A program made the translations under genes and the position numbers. From the NCBI GenBank assembly GCA_902577875.1, contig CACHAX010000001.1, forward strand, positions 51,823-115,822: DNA of 64,000 bases. The letters are read 5' to 3'. The notes under the pieces are model-generated. The model did not search any database and had not been told where the DNA came from. It was given only the letters and a program-made list of their open reading frames with translations. This DNA comes from an uncultured Pelagibacteraceae bacterium. GTDB lineage: Bacteria; Pseudomonadota; Alphaproteobacteria; Pelagibacterales; Pelagibacteraceae. This document shows positions 52,272 to 63,078 of this stretch, in pieces; positions within the stretch are counted from its first letter, which is position 1; each line of letters starts with the position of its first letter.

Positions 52272-52688
52272 ATGTTAAAAATGAGACTATCAATGGGAGG
52301 TACTAAAAAAAGGCCAGTATATAAAATTGTTGTGGCTGATAGTAGATTTCCAAGAGACGGAAGGTTTATAGAAAAATTAGGTTTTTATAATCCGTTATTA
52401 CCAAAGGATAAAAAGGAAAGAATTGGCTTAGATTCTGAGCGAATTAAATATTGGTTAGGTCAAGGAGCTCAGCCAACAACAAGAGTTGCAAGGTTATTGG
52501 GAGAAAACGATATAATGCCAATGCCTGAAAAAAGAAACAATCCTCAAAAAGCAATTCCTAAAAAAGATAGAAAAAAAGCCGACGAAGGTGGAGAAGCGAA
52601 ACCAGAAGGAGATGCATCTAAAACAGCAGAAGCACCTAAGGAAGAAGCTAAGCCAGCAGAAGCACCTAAGGAAGAGGAAAAAAAATAA
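52272..52688 (+). CDS. rpsP: 30S ribosomal protein S16 with C-terminal Lys/Glu/Ala/Pro tail
   Basis: Primary 16S rRNA-binding protein of the small subunit. Residues about 1-84 are the S16 domain ([47 protein letters not shown]). The last 50 residues or so are a low-complexity tail with a repeated AEAPKEE. A ribosome site (AAGGAGAT) lies 9 bases upstream. The tail roughly doubles the usual extension and its role is not known. The stop shares a base with the trmD start (TAATG). rimM, usually between rpsP and trmD, is absent here. Confidence 0.96.
   Translation: MLKMRLSMGGTKKRPVYKIVVADSRFPRDGRFIEKLGFYNPLLPKDKKERIGLDSERIKYWLGQGAQPTTRVARLLGENDIMPMPEKRNNPQKAIPKKDRKKADEGGEAKPEGDASKTAEAPKEEAKPAEAPKEEEKK
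52624..52675 (+). repeat. Direct repeat in the rpsP tail
   Basis: A 22-base exact repeat (52624-52645 and 52654-52675, period 30) encodes the duplicated AEAPKEE of the S16 tail. It looks like a recent duplication in low-complexity coding DNA. Confidence 0.8.
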
Positions 52689-53383
52689 TGTTAGAAGCTC
52701 GTATATTCACACTATATCCAGATTTTTTTCCAGGTTATCTAGGCCAAGGTATTTTTGGCAAAGCACTATCAGAGAATAAATGGAAAATAGATACTGTGGA
52801 TATAAGAGAGTATGCATTTGATAAACATAAAACTGTTGACGACACTCCCTATGGAGGAGGCAAAGGTATGTTAATGAAAGCAGATGTATTAGCAAAATCA
52901 ATAGATAAGAATGTTAAAGATGGTGAAAAGATTATTTATTTAAGTCCGAAGGGTAAGTTGTTCAACCACCAATTAGCAAAACAACTATCTCAAGAAAAAA
53001 CAATAAATATAATTTGTGGACACTTTGAAGGAGTTGATGAAAGATTATTAAAAACAAGAAATATTGAGGAAGTAAGTATAGGAGACTTTGTTTTATCTGG
53101 AGGTGAAGGAGCTTCATTTATAATTCTTGATGCAATTTTAAGATTTATTCCTGGTATTCTTGGCAATACAAATTCAGCTAGAGAGGAAAGTTTTGAAAAC
53201 GGACTTTTAGAGTATCCTCAATTTACAAAACCTCAAATATGGGAGGAAAAAAGTGTTCCAGATGTGCTATTATCAGGCGATCATGCCAAAATTAAAGACT
53301 GGCGTTTATCTCAATCTGAGGCTATAACACGCGTCCGAAGACCAGATTTATGGCAATTATATAAAAAGACTAAAGAGAATTAA
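52688..53383 (+). CDS. trmD: tRNA (guanine-N1)-methyltransferase TrmD
   Basis: Methylates G37 of tRNAs using S-adenosylmethionine and prevents frameshifting. The 231-residue protein has the trefoil-knot motifs [40 protein letters not shown] and the C-terminal TRVRRPDLW. The gene begins on the last base of rpsP and ends 1 base before rplS, as in the common ribosomal-protein cluster. Length is typical. Confidence 0.97.
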   Translation: MLEARIFTLYPDFFPGYLGQGIFGKALSENKWKIDTVDIREYAFDKHKTVDDTPYGGGKGMLMKADVLAKSIDKNVKDGEKIIYLSPKGKLFNHQLAKQLSQEKTINIICGHFEGVDERLLKTRNIEEVSIGDFVLSGGEGASFIILDAILRFIPGILGNTNSAREESFENGLLEYPQFTKPQIWEEKSVPDVLLSGDHAKIKDWRLSQSEAITRVRRPDLWQLYKKTKEN

Positions 53384-53384
53384 A

Positions 53385-53966
53385 ATGAAAACAATAGAAG
53401 AAATTAATCAATCTAAAGTAAAAAAAATTATTTCTGAGAGAAAGCATCCAGAATTTTTCCCAGGGGATATTGTTAAAGTTGGAGTTAGAATAACTGAAGG
53501 AAAAAGAGATCGTATTCAATATTTTGAAGGTGTGTGTATTGCAAAAAAAAATAGAGATATCAATTCTTCTTTTACCGTAAGAAAAATTTCTTTTGGTGAG
53601 GGTGTGGAGAGAACATTTGCTTTATATAGTCCGATTGTAGATACAATTAAAGTTGTAAGGTCAGGAAAAGTTAGAAGAGCCAAGTTATATTATTTGAGAG
53701 ATAGAACAGGTAAATCTGCAAGAATTGCAGAAAAAATTAAAAAGAAAATAGGTATAGATGTCGAAACTAAGATTCATGAAGTAACAGAAGAAAACTTCAT
53801 ACCTGATACAGAACAAAAAACAGCAGATAGCCCACAAGATTCCAATAAAGATGCTCCAAAAGTAGAAGCAAAAAAACCAGAAGAAAAAAAAGAAAATAAA
53901 GAAAAAACCCCATCAGAAGAAAAAAAAACTGATGAAAAAAAAGAAAATCCTGAAGTAAAAAAATAA
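53385..53966 (+). CDS. rplS: 50S ribosomal protein L19 with long C-terminal charged tail
   Basis: L19 sits at the subunit interface. Residues 1 to about 125 are a normal L19 ([68 protein letters not shown]). A further 68 residues or so form a disordered-looking Lys/Glu-rich tail ([20 protein letters not shown]). E. coli L19 has no such tail. The same oddity occurs in rpsP of the same operon. The gene is followed by leuC after 9 bases. Confidence 0.96.
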   Translation: MKTIEEINQSKVKKIISERKHPEFFPGDIVKVGVRITEGKRDRIQYFEGVCIAKKNRDINSSFTVRKISFGEGVERTFALYSPIVDTIKVVRSGKVRRAKLYYLRDRTGKSARIAEKIKKKIGIDVETKIHEVTEENFIPDTEQKTADSPQDSNKDAPKVEAKKPEEKKENKEKTPSEEKKTDEKKENPEVKK

Positions 53967-53975
53967 TTTTTTACA

Positions 53976-55379
53976 ATGCCTCAAACTATATACGATAAAA
54001 TATGGAATGATCATCTTGTTCATCAACAAGAGGATGGGACTTCACTATTATTTGTCGATAGACATTTAATTCATGAAGTTACTAGTCCACAAGCATTTGA
54101 AGGTTTAAGAAATTCTAATAGAAAAGTTAGACAACCTTCTTTAACTTTAGCAGTAGCAGATCACAATGTTCCAACAACGGATAGATCAGTGCCTATTACT
54201 GACGAAGATTCAAAAATACAAATTGAGACATTAGAAAAAAACTGTTCAGAATTTGGAATAAATCTTTTTGGAATGAACGATAAAAGACAAGGAATAGTTC
54301 ATATTATTGGTCCAGAACAAGGATTTACACAACCTGGAACTATTATCGTTTGTGGTGATAGTCACACTGCTACTCATGGAGCATTTGGCGCATTAGCATT
54401 TGGAATTGGAACTTCAGAAGTAGAGCATGTATTGGCAACACAGACTTTAGTTCAAAAAAAATCAAAAAATTTTAGAATAAACGTTAATGGTTCTCTTCCT
54501 GTTGGAGTAACATCTAAGGATGTAATATTACAAATAATTGGAAAAATTGGTACAGCTGGTGGCACTGGTTATGTAATTGAATATGCTGGAAACTTAATTT
54601 CTAATTTAAGTGTCGAACAAAGAATGACGATTTGCAATATGACAATTGAAGGTGGAGCAAGGGCTGGACTTATAGAACCAGATGAAAAAGTTTTTAATTA
54701 TTTAAAAGGTAAACCAATGTCTCCAAAGAATTCAAATTGGGACAAAGCATTAGAATATTGGAGTAAATTAAAGTCTGATGGTGATGCGGTATTTGACAAA
54801 GAAATCAGTCTTGAGAGCAAAGATATTAAACCGATGGTAACTTGGGGAACTTCGCCTCAGGATGTAGTAGATATTGATGGAATTGTACCTGATCCAGAAA
54901 ATGAGCTAAACGAAGACAGAAAAAATTCTATTAATAGATCATTAAAATATATGGGTTTAAAGCCGAAAACTAAAATAAAAGATATTAGAATTGACAAAGT
55001 TTTTATTGGAAGTTGCACAAATGGAAGGATCGAAGATCTAAGAGAAGCTGCGAAAATCTTAAAAGATAAAAAAATTGCTTCTCATGTAAATGCAATGATA
55101 GTTCCTGGTTCAGGATTAGTAAAACAACAAGCAGAGCAAGAAGGTTTGGATGTAATATTTAAAAATTCTGGATTTGAATGGCGTGAGCCAGGTTGTTCAA
55201 TGTGTTTAGCTATGAATGCAGATAAGTTGAAGCCAGAAGAAAGATGCGCATCAACATCAAATAGAAATTTTGAAGGAAGACAAGGAAGAGGTGGAAGAAC
55301 ACATTTAGTTAGCCCAGCTATGGCTGCTGCAGCTGCTATATCTGGAAATTTAGACGACGTTAGAAAATACAATAGTTAA
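53976..55379 (+). CDS. leuC: 3-isopropylmalate dehydratase large subunit
   Basis: Aconitase-type 4Fe-4S enzyme of leucine synthesis; 467 residues. The cluster Cys are in [12 protein letters not shown] and in the pair CSMC (GCSMCLAMN). Other family marks are [44 protein letters not shown] and the C-terminal [19 protein letters not shown]. It abuts leuD without a gap. leuA is elsewhere. Its place directly after rplS means leucine genes may share the ribosomal-protein transcript. Confidence 0.98.
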   Translation: MPQTIYDKIWNDHLVHQQEDGTSLLFVDRHLIHEVTSPQAFEGLRNSNRKVRQPSLTLAVADHNVPTTDRSVPITDEDSKIQIETLEKNCSEFGINLFGMNDKRQGIVHIIGPEQGFTQPGTIIVCGDSHTATHGAFGALAFGIGTSEVEHVLATQTLVQKKSKNFRINVNGSLPVGVTSKDVILQIIGKIGTAGGTGYVIEYAGNLISNLSVEQRMTICNMTIEGGARAGLIEPDEKVFNYLKGKPMSPKNSNWDKALEYWSKLKSDGDAVFDKEISLESKDIKPMVTWGTSPQDVVDIDGIVPDPENELNEDRKNSINRSLKYMGLKPKTKIKDIRIDKVFIGSCTNGRIEDLREAAKILKDKKIASHVNAMIVPGSGLVKQQAEQEGLDVIFKNSGFEWREPGCSMCLAMNADKLKPEERCASTSNRNFEGRQGRGGRTHLVSPAMAAAAAISGNLDDVRKYNS

Positions 55380-55985
55380 ATGAACAAATTCTCAAAATTA
55401 AAAAGTATTCCTGCATATTTACCAATTGTAAATATCGATACAGATATGATTATTCCAAAGCAATTTTTAAAAACAATAAAAAGAACAGGACTTGGAAAAA
55501 ATTTATTTTATGAAATGAGATATGACGAAAAAGGTAAAGTAGTAGATGACTTTATCTTAAATAAATCCCCATATGATAATTCTAAGATTTTAATTGCAGG
55601 GAATAATTTTGGATGTGGATCATCTAGAGAACATGCGCCATGGGCACTTTTAGACTTTGGTATTACTTGCGTTATAAGTACTAGTTACGCAGATATATTT
55701 TATAATAATTGTTTTAAAAATGGAATATTGCCTATTAAAGTTAATGATGAACAGATAAAAGAACTTTCTGAGTATTCTAAGAGACAAGAAGAAATTGCAA
55801 TAAATTTATCAGATCAAAAAATAATTTTTGGAAATAAAGAAATCAAGTTTGAATTAGATGAATTTAAAAAAAAATGTTTAATTGAGGGACTAGATGATAT
55901 TGCACTGTCTTTGGAAAAGTCTAATAAAATAATTTCATTTGAAGAAAAATTAAAATCCACAAAGCCTTGGATATTTAATGATTAA
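55380..55985 (+). CDS. leuD: 3-isopropylmalate dehydratase small subunit
   Basis: Partner of LeuC; 201 residues, the usual size. Motifs: [35 protein letters not shown] with the catalytic Ser-Arg loop, and [17 protein letters not shown]. The start follows the leuC stop directly, and the stop overlaps the leuB start by 8 bases, so the three subunits are translated in series. Confidence 0.98.
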   Translation: MNKFSKLKSIPAYLPIVNIDTDMIIPKQFLKTIKRTGLGKNLFYEMRYDEKGKVVDDFILNKSPYDNSKILIAGNNFGCGSSREHAPWALLDFGITCVISTSYADIFYNNCFKNGILPIKVNDEQIKELSEYSKRQEEIAINLSDQKIIFGNKEIKFELDEFKKKCLIEGLDDIALSLEKSNKIISFEEKLKSTKPWIFND

Positions 55986-57087
55986 AGTCAAAAAAAGAAA
56001 ATTCTTATTATTACCAGGTGATGGTATTGGCCCCGAGGTTATTGGTGAAGTTAAAAAAATTATAACTTGGCTTAATGTAAATAAATCTCTTGATTTTGAT
56101 ATGGAAGAAGCTTTAGTTGGTGGAGCATCTTACGACAAGCACGGAACACCGATTACAGATGAAGTATTTTATAAATCATTAGAATGTGAAGCAGTCATTT
56201 TAGGAGCTGTGGGTGGACCAAAATATGATAATTTAGATTTTTCCAAAAGACCTGAGAGAGCTCTTCTTAAGCTAAGAAAAGAATTAAAATTATTTGCAAA
56301 TTTGAGGCCTGCAATTTGTTTTAAACAATTAGTTGAGGCATCTACGCTAAAACCTGAAATCGTATCAGGTCTAGACATCATGATTGTTAGAGAATTGACA
56401 GGTGGTATTTATTTTGGTGAGCCGAGAGGTATCAAGCCAATTGATAATGGTGAACGTAAAGGAATAAACACTCATACTTATACTTCATCAGAAATTAAAA
56501 GAGTTGCTAGAGTTGCATTTGATTTAGCAAAGAAGAGAAACAATAAAGTTACTTCCTGTGAAAAATCGAATGTTATGGAAGCAGGTCAATTATGGAAAGA
56601 GGAAGTTCAAAATCTTCACGATAAAGAATTTAAAGATGTTGAGTTAAATCATATGCTTGCAGATAATTGCGCAATGCAACTTTTGAGAAATCCAAAGCAA
56701 TTTGATGTAATTGTGACAGATAATTTGTTTGGTGATATGTTGTCAGATGAAGCATCTATGCTGACGGGATCTTTAGGTTTATTACCCTCAGCTTCTCTAG
56801 GTGCAAAAAATAAAGATGGTGAAATGAGAGCAATGTATGAGCCTGTTCATGGATCTGCTCCAGATATTGCTGGGAAAGGAATTGCAAATCCAATTGCAAC
56901 CATCTTGAGTTTTGCAATGGCTTTGAGGTACTCTCTTGACTTAGATAAAGAAGCTGATGTCTTAGAAAAAGCAGTGCAAAATGTACTAGATGATGGGTTA
57001 AGAACTAAAGATATTATGTCAAAAGGAACAAAAGAAATTTCAACTTCTGGTATGGGAGATGCGATTATTGCATATTTGCAAAAATAA
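55978..57087 (+). CDS. leuB: 3-isopropylmalate dehydrogenase
   Basis: Oxidises and decarboxylates 3-isopropylmalate using NAD. The 369-residue protein has [30 protein letters not shown], the substrate loop [15 protein letters not shown], catalytic Lys in a CEKSNVME segment, [16 protein letters not shown] and [14 protein letters not shown]. The pathway is complete in this block apart from leuA and an aminotransferase. A weak gap of 32 bases separates it from dmdC. Confidence 0.98.
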   Translation: MIKVKKRKFLLLPGDGIGPEVIGEVKKIITWLNVNKSLDFDMEEALVGGASYDKHGTPITDEVFYKSLECEAVILGAVGGPKYDNLDFSKRPERALLKLRKELKLFANLRPAICFKQLVEASTLKPEIVSGLDIMIVRELTGGIYFGEPRGIKPIDNGERKGINTHTYTSSEIKRVARVAFDLAKKRNNKVTSCEKSNVMEAGQLWKEEVQNLHDKEFKDVELNHMLADNCAMQLLRNPKQFDVIVTDNLFGDMLSDEASMLTGSLGLLPSASLGAKNKDGEMRAMYEPVHGSAPDIAGKGIANPIATILSFAMALRYSLDLDKEADVLEKAVQNVLDDGLRTKDIMSKGTKEISTSGMGDAIIAYLQK

Positions 57088-57119
57088 AAAAATTAACTTA
57101 ATTTGATGCTATTAAATTT

Positions 57120-58880
57120 ATGACTGTTTATTCCGCACCTGTGAAAGATATGATGTTCTTATTTGAACATCTAAAAGATAATAAAAATTATAACGAAATT
57201 GAAAAATATAAAGAAGTCACTTCTGATCTAGTAAAAGATATCTTAGAGGAAGCTGCAAAAATTAATGAAGAAATGCTTCTTCCTTTAGCAAAAGCTGGAG
57301 ACGAAAATCCTTGTGTCTATGAAAATGGAGTAGTCAGAACCCCTCCAGGTTATAAAGAAGCATATTCAAAATTTATCGAAGATGGATGGGTATCTTTAAC
57401 TTGTGATCCAAAATATGGTGGTCAAGGAATGCCAAAAACTGTAAGTGCTTTTTTTGATGAAATGCTTTCATCATCAAGTTTATCTTTTAAATTATATAGT
57501 GAATTAAGTATAGGTGCGTATAACTGTATTTTGAGGCATGCAACTGAAGAAATTAAAAACACATATCTTCCTAAAATTGTTGAGGGTAAATGGAGTGGGA
57601 CAATGTGTTTAACAGAACCACAGTGTGGAACTGATTTAGGATTAATTAAAACAAAGGCAATGAAAAATGAAAATGGCACTTATAATATAAGTGGACAAAA
57701 AATTTTTATTACATCCGGCGATCACGATTTAACTGAAAATATTATACACCTTGTTTTAGCAAGAACTCAGGACGCTCCAAAAGGAACGAAAGGAATAAGT
57801 TTATTTTTAGTACCAAAATATGAAATTAATGAAGACGGTTCAATTGGTCCAAGAAATGGAGTCAATACTGTTTCAATTGAATCAAAAATGGGTATTAAAG
57901 GTTCACCTGCATGTGTATTAAGTTTTGATGATGCCAAAGGTTATATGATCGGACCAGAGAATAAAGGCTTAAATTCTATGTTCACTATGATGAACTTAGA
58001 AAGAATCGTTGTCGGTATACAGGGACTAGGTCTATCTGAAACAGCTTATCAAACTGCTTTAAGTTATTCAAAAGAGAGAAAGCAAGGTAAATCAAATAAT
58101 AATTCTAATGGAGAAACAGATTTAATCATTAAGCATGCAGATATAAGAAGAAGTTTATTAAATATGAAGTCTATAATTGAGGGAGAAAGGTCTTTATCTT
58201 TTTGGATGGCTCAGCAGGTAGATGTAAGCTTAAGTCATAGTTCGGAGGAAGTAAAAAAAGATGCATCTGATATTGTAGGTCTTATGACACCTGTAATTAA
58301 GTCATTTTTTACAGATATGGGTATGGAAATAACCAATGAAGCAATTCAGGTTTTTGGAGGCTATGGTTATACAAAAGACCAAGGGATAGAACAATTATTC
58401 AGAGATAATAGAATTACACCTATTTATGAGGGAACTAATTCAGTGCAGGCAATTGATTTTGTATTTAGAAAAATAAGTCAGAAAAAAGTTTTTGATAATT
58501 TTATGAAATATGTAGAAACAGAAATTCAAAATTGTTCAAAAGTAGATAAATTAAATGAACATGTAAAAAAAATATCTGAATTAAAAAATATATTGTCAGA
58601 TTTCACTGACTGGATATCTCCTAATGGTAACACACCAAAAGACGATATAAGCGCCTCATGTAACGATTATTTAAGATTTTTTGGTTATTTTTGTCTTTCA
58701 TTTATATGGCTAAAGACAATGAGAAAAAGCTATGAAAATTTGGAAAATAATAAAGAGTTTTATGAAGATAAATTAAATACAGGAAATTACTATTTTGATA
58801 AAATTTTGCCTAGAGCTGAGAGCCATTATAAATCTGCTATTTCCGGTAGTAAATATACTATGAGCGCAAAATTTAACTGA
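57120..58880 (+). CDS. dmdC: Acyl-CoA dehydrogenase, 3-methylmercaptopropionyl-CoA dehydrogenase type
   Basis: FAD enzyme that would convert methylmercaptopropionyl-CoA to methylthioacryloyl-CoA in DMSP breakdown. The 586-residue length fits the long DmdC/AidB-like group rather than the 380-residue beta-oxidation enzymes. Motifs: CLTEPQCGTDLGLIKT, GQKIFITSGDHD, the active-region TPIYEGTNSVQAIDF and GGYGYTKDQGIEQLFRDNRI. The dmdB and dmdA genes follow directly, which fixes the role. dmdD, the final hydratase, is not present in this cluster. Confidence 0.93.
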   Translation: MTVYSAPVKDMMFLFEHLKDNKNYNEIEKYKEVTSDLVKDILEEAAKINEEMLLPLAKAGDENPCVYENGVVRTPPGYKEAYSKFIEDGWVSLTCDPKYGGQGMPKTVSAFFDEMLSSSSLSFKLYSELSIGAYNCILRHATEEIKNTYLPKIVEGKWSGTMCLTEPQCGTDLGLIKTKAMKNENGTYNISGQKIFITSGDHDLTENIIHLVLARTQDAPKGTKGISLFLVPKYEINEDGSIGPRNGVNTVSIESKMGIKGSPACVLSFDDAKGYMIGPENKGLNSMFTMMNLERIVVGIQGLGLSETAYQTALSYSKERKQGKSNNNSNGETDLIIKHADIRRSLLNMKSIIEGERSLSFWMAQQVDVSLSHSSEEVKKDASDIVGLMTPVIKSFFTDMGMEITNEAIQVFGGYGYTKDQGIEQLFRDNRITPIYEGTNSVQAIDFVFRKISQKKVFDNFMKYVETEIQNCSKVDKLNEHVKKISELKNILSDFTDWISPNGNTPKDDISASCNDYLRFFGYFCLSFIWLKTMRKSYENLENNKEFYEDKLNTGNYYFDKILPRAESHYKSAISGSKYTMSAKFN

Positions 58881-60508
58881 TGAACAAATATAATCAGAAC
58901 TTAGATAAAAATCCCTCAAATTATGTCCCTTTAACACCGTTAAGCTTTCTAGAAAGAGCGAAAGACATCTATCCAAATTACGAAGCTTTAGTATATGAAA
59001 CAAAATCTTTTACATGGACGGAAGTATTTAACAGGTGTATCAAATTTGCAAGTGCACTAGAGAAAATTGGTATTGTTGAAGGAGATACAGTTTCAGTTAT
59101 GACCTTTAACACTCCAGAGATTTTCGAGGCACATTATTCTGTTCCTATGACAGGTGCTATTTTAAATACAATTAATTCAAGACTTGATGCAAAAACTGTT
59201 GCTTATATTTTAGAACACAGTGAAGCAAAAGTATTAATAATAGACAGGCAATTACATGCTGTTGCAGAAAAGGCTTTATCAACTTTAAAAGACAAACCAA
59301 TTGTAATTGATGTTCAAGACGATTTTGCAGATCAATCCTTATTAAAAAAAATTGGAGAGAGAGAATATGAGGAATTTTTAAATACTGGTGATGAAAATTA
59401 TATTTGGAAAAGACCAAAGGATGAGTGGCAAGCGATTTCTTTAAGTTATACATCTGGAACAACTGGAAATCCAAAAGGTGTTGTTTATCATCATAGAGGT
59501 TCTTATTTAATGTCAACAGGTAGTGCCGTTGCTTGGAATATGCCAAATAGATTAAATTTTTTAACAGTTGTACCAATGTTCCACTGTAATGGATGGGGGT
59601 ACCCGTGGACAATACCAATGTTAAATGGAAAAACAGTTTGTTTAAGAGCTATTGATGTAAAAAAAATATTTGAATTAATTGAAAAGCATGACATTACCCA
59701 TTTTGGAGGTGCACCTATTGTACTTAATATGATAACAGGTGCATCACAAAATGATATCAAAGAATTAAAAAACAAAGTTTATGTTTTAACGGCTGGAGCA
59801 CCACCTCCAAGTATTATTTTCAAAAAAATGAAAGCATTAGGATTTGAGGTAATGCATGTCTATGGTTTAACAGAAACATATGGACATGTTTTACAATGTG
59901 CTTGGAATGATGAATGGAATGGTTTTGAAGAAGATAAAATTAATGAAATTAAAGCAAGGCAAGGTGTGAGGTTTCCAAACACAGAAGGAGTGGTTGTTTT
60001 AGATCCAGAAACTATGAAACCCGTGCCTATGGATGGAGAAACCATTGGCGAGATAATGATCAAAGGTAATGTTGTTATGAAAGGGTATTTTAAAGACAAA
60101 GAGGCCACTGAAAAGGCTATGAAAGATGGATGGTTTCACTCTGGCGATTTGGCAGTTATTTATCCAGATGGATACATCAAGGTTAAAGATAGGTCGAAAG
60201 ATATTATTATTTCAGGTGGAGAGAATATTTCTTCTATCGAAATCGAAAACACACTTTCTAAGCACCCAGCTGTTTCAATTGTTGCTGTAGTAGCAAAACC
60301 AGATGAGAAATGGGGAGAAGTTCCATGCGCATTTATAGAGAAAGTGGTAGATAAAGAGATAAATGAAAAAGAATTAATCGATTTTTGTAGAGAAACTCTA
60401 GCAGGGTTCAAAATTCCAAAAAAAATAGACTTCTGTGAACTTCCAAAAACATCAACAGGTAAAATCCAAAAATTTGAATTAAGAAAAAGAGCTAAGGAAC
60501 TTACTTAG
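58880..60508 (+). CDS. dmdB: Methylmercaptopropionate-CoA ligase (acyl-CoA synthetase)
   Basis: AMP-forming ligase of 542 residues that activates methylmercaptopropionate, the product of DmdA, with CoA. The P-loop is LSYTSGTTGNPKGVVYHHRG, the A5-type motif is HVYGLTETYGHV, and the adenylation core ends GWFHSGDLAVIYPDGYIKVKDRSKD with the C-terminal Lys in PKTSTGKIQKF. The HHRG and GWGYPWT segments are shared with DmdB enzymes and medium-chain ligases. Its first base is the last base of dmdC, and dmdA follows after 65 bases. Confidence 0.92.
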   Translation: MNKYNQNLDKNPSNYVPLTPLSFLERAKDIYPNYEALVYETKSFTWTEVFNRCIKFASALEKIGIVEGDTVSVMTFNTPEIFEAHYSVPMTGAILNTINSRLDAKTVAYILEHSEAKVLIIDRQLHAVAEKALSTLKDKPIVIDVQDDFADQSLLKKIGEREYEEFLNTGDENYIWKRPKDEWQAISLSYTSGTTGNPKGVVYHHRGSYLMSTGSAVAWNMPNRLNFLTVVPMFHCNGWGYPWTIPMLNGKTVCLRAIDVKKIFELIEKHDITHFGGAPIVLNMITGASQNDIKELKNKVYVLTAGAPPPSIIFKKMKALGFEVMHVYGLTETYGHVLQCAWNDEWNGFEEDKINEIKARQGVRFPNTEGVVVLDPETMKPVPMDGETIGEIMIKGNVVMKGYFKDKEATEKAMKDGWFHSGDLAVIYPDGYIKVKDRSKDIIISGGENISSIEIENTLSKHPAVSIVAVVAKPDEKWGEVPCAFIEKVVDKEINEKELIDFCRETLAGFKIPKKIDFCELPKTSTGKIQKFELRKRAKELT

Positions 60509-60573
60509 ATTTCTTTCAAATAAACAACTTACTTTCTTTACAAACAGATAAAAAAATGACACTAAACTAAAAA

Positions 60574-61683
60574 ATGAAAAATTTTTCTATTGCAAAATCA
60601 AGAAGACTTAGAGGTACACCTTATACATCAAGAATTGAAAAACAAGGTGTTACAGCTTACACAATATACAATCATATGTTGCTTCCTGCTGCATTTGGTT
60701 CTTTAGAAGACTCATATCATCATTTAAAAGAGCATGTTCAAGTTTGGGATGTGGCAGCTGAAAGACAAGTAGAGATTACTGGAAAAGATGCTGCAAAATT
60801 GGTTCAACTTATGACTTGTAGAGATCTTTCGAAATCAAAAGATGGAAGATGTTATTATTGTCCAATCATAGATGATAATGCTGGATTAATTAATGATCCA
60901 GTTGTTCTAAGATTTAATGAGAATAAATGGTGGGTTTCTATTGCAGATACGGATGTAATCTTATTTGCAAAAGGATTGGCAATTGGAAATAAATTTGATG
61001 TAAATATTATAGAGCCTGAAGTTGACATTATGGCTGTGCAAGGGCCTAAATCTTTTAAATTGATGGAAAAAGTTTTTGGAGAAAAGATAACAAAATTAAA
61101 ATTTTTTGGTTTTGATTATTTTGATTTTGCTGGAGCCAATCATTTAATTGCTCAATCAGGATGGTCTAAACAAGGTGGATTTGAAATTTATGTAGAGAAT
61201 AATGCTTCAGGTTTAAAACTATACGATCATCTGTTTGAAATTGGAGATGAGTTTAATATTAGAGCAGGATGTCCTAATTTAATTGAACGTATCGAAAGTG
61301 GATTACTTTCTCAAGGAAACGATATGGACAATGGAGACAACCCATACGAATGTGGCTTTGATAAATATATTAACATTGATAGTGATGTTGAATTTTTAGG
61401 AAAAGAGAAATTAAAAAAAATAAAGTCTGAAGGAATTAAAAGAAAACTAATGGGTGTTAAAATTGATACTGATAAAATAAGCGTAACTGGTTCAATGAAC
61501 ATAACAGATGAAAAAAATAATATAATCGGAGAATTAAGATCAGGCTGTTACAATCCAACTTTTAAACAGGTAATTGGTATAGCTATGATAAAAAAACCAT
61601 ATTTTGAAGCAAAGCAAACATTCAAAATTGACATAAATGGTAGTAGTTTTAACGGAACAGTTTGCGATTTACCTTTCATTTAG
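60574..61683 (+). CDS. dmdA: Dimethylsulfoniopropionate demethylase
   Basis: Tetrahydrofolate-dependent enzyme that removes a methyl group from DMSP, giving methylmercaptopropionate and 5-methyl-THF. The 369-residue protein is a GcvT-fold relative and matches SAR11 DmdA over its length as I recall it: the start [64 protein letters not shown] and [22 protein letters not shown]. The dmdC and dmdB neighbours confirm the pathway. It has its own 65-base upstream gap, in which I find no clear regulatory site. Confidence 0.96.
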   Translation: MKNFSIAKSRRLRGTPYTSRIEKQGVTAYTIYNHMLLPAAFGSLEDSYHHLKEHVQVWDVAAERQVEITGKDAAKLVQLMTCRDLSKSKDGRCYYCPIIDDNAGLINDPVVLRFNENKWWVSIADTDVILFAKGLAIGNKFDVNIIEPEVDIMAVQGPKSFKLMEKVFGEKITKLKFFGFDYFDFAGANHLIAQSGWSKQGGFEIYVENNASGLKLYDHLFEIGDEFNIRAGCPNLIERIESGLLSQGNDMDNGDNPYECGFDKYINIDSDVEFLGKEKLKKIKSEGIKRKLMGVKIDTDKISVTGSMNITDEKNNIIGELRSGCYNPTFKQVIGIAMIKKPYFEAKQTFKIDINGSSFNGTVCDLPFI

Positions 61684-61697
61684 TATAAATCTTTAAA

Positions 61698-62708
61698 ATG
61701 ACTAATATAGCTATCATCGGTGCAACCGGTAATGTTGGAAGAAAGACTCTAGAAGTTATAGAAAGAAAAGATATTAAATTTGATAACCTTTTTTTAGTTG
61801 CCTCTTCTAATAGTGCTGGAAAAAAAATAAGTTTTAAAGGCAAAGATTACGAAGTCCATGATCTTGAAAAATATGATTTTTCAAATGCGGATATAACTTT
61901 TTTTGCAGCTGGTGGTAAAATAGCAGAACAATATGCAGAAAGTGCAGCAAAATTAACAACTGTAATTGATAATTCCAGTTTTTTTAGAATGGATCCCGAT
62001 GTTCCACTTATTGTGCCTCAAGTGAATGCAGAAAAAATTAATGAAATGAAAAAAAATATTGTGGCAAATCCTAACTGTTCAACAGCGCAGTTAGTATTAG
62101 CTCTTAAACCATTACATGATTTATATAAAATAAAAAGGGTAATAGTTTCTACTTATCAATCTGTTTCTGGAGGCGGAAAAGCACCTATGGATGAATTGAT
62201 TGAACAAACTAAATCTTATCTTGATGGAAATTCTGTTCAATCTAAAAATTTTACTAAACAAATAGCTTTCAATATAATTCCTCACATTGATGTTTTTTCG
62301 GATGATGGATACACAAAAGAAGAATTGAAAATGACTAATGAAACAAAAAAAATACTGGACAGTAATATAGAGCTAACAGCTACGTGCGTTAGAATTCCTG
62401 TTCTTGTATCACATTCAGAGTCAGTAAATATAGAGTTTGAAAATCCTTATTCTCTAGAACAAATCAGAGAAGCATTAAATAATGCTGATGGTTGTAGAGT
62501 TATAGATAAAAGAGAAAATGGAGGATATAGTACACCAATAGAAGCAACTGGTAGTGATGAAACATTTATCTCAAGAATTAGAGATGATAAAACAAAAGAG
62601 AATTCGATTAATTTGTGGATCGTTTCAGATAACCTACTAAGAGGCGCCGCATTAAATTCTGTTGAAATTGCAGAAACAATAATGAAAGCAAATCAAAATG
62701 GAAAATAA
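61698..62708 (+). CDS. asd: Aspartate-semialdehyde dehydrogenase
   Basis: Makes aspartate semialdehyde for lysine, threonine and methionine; 336 residues. Motifs: IAIIGATGNVGRKTLEVIE, DNSSFFRMDPDVPLIVPQVN, the catalytic Cys in VANPNCSTAQLV, and the catalytic His in CVRIPVLVSHSES. It follows dmdA by 14 bases and its last 11 bases overlap sdhC. The grouping with dmd genes is probably positional, as in other SAR11 genomes, rather than functional. Confidence 0.97.
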   Translation: MTNIAIIGATGNVGRKTLEVIERKDIKFDNLFLVASSNSAGKKISFKGKDYEVHDLEKYDFSNADITFFAAGGKIAEQYAESAAKLTTVIDNSSFFRMDPDVPLIVPQVNAEKINEMKKNIVANPNCSTAQLVLALKPLHDLYKIKRVIVSTYQSVSGGGKAPMDELIEQTKSYLDGNSVQSKNFTKQIAFNIIPHIDVFSDDGYTKEELKMTNETKKILDSNIELTATCVRIPVLVSHSESVNIEFENPYSLEQIREALNNADGCRVIDKRENGGYSTPIEATGSDETFISRIRDDKTKENSINLWIVSDNLLRGAALNSVEIAETIMKANQNGK

Positions 62709-63078
62709 TCCTTTATCTCCTCATATTCAAATTTATAGATGGCATGTTTCATCTTTAGTTTCAATATCTCATAGAATTACAGGAATAATAAATATATTAG
62801 CAATAACTTTAATTTGTATTTTTTTCATATTTTTTTCATTTAGTGAAGGAAGTCATGGATATATAAAATTATTCCTCCAATCTATTATTGGGAAATTTTT
62901 CATATTAGGTATTACATGGTCTTTTAGTTTCCAAATCTTAAGTGAGATAAGACATTTAATCATGGATTTTGGTTATGGATTTGAATTAAAAACCACAAAA
63001 ATTACAGGATTAATTGTAATATTTGGATCTTTTGTATTAACCGTTTCAATTTATTTAATAGGACGAAATTTATTGTAA
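62698..63078 (+). CDS. sdhC: Succinate dehydrogenase cytochrome b556 subunit
   Basis: Membrane anchor of complex II; 126 residues with three helices. The quinone-site segment is SPHIQIYRWHVSSLVSISHRITG, and the heme ligand His86 is in RHLIMDFG. Length is normal. The start lies within asd and the last base is shared with the start of sdhD. Confidence 0.95.
   Translation: MENNPLSPHIQIYRWHVSSLVSISHRITGIINILAITLICIFFIFFSFSEGSHGYIKLFLQSIIGKFFILGITWSFSFQILSEIRHLIMDFGYGFELKTTKITGLIVIFGSFVLTVSIYLIGRNLL

Noticed and set aside
59172..59618. Reverse-strand open frame of 148 codons inside dmdB
   Set aside because: It is opposite a strongly conserved ligase gene and shows no domain. Long antisense frames are common here because the AT-rich codon pattern yields few stops on the opposite strand.
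60509..60573. Riboswitch or other control element before dmdA
   Set aside because: The 65-base gap is AT-rich with no stable hairpin that I can find, so nothing can be claimed.
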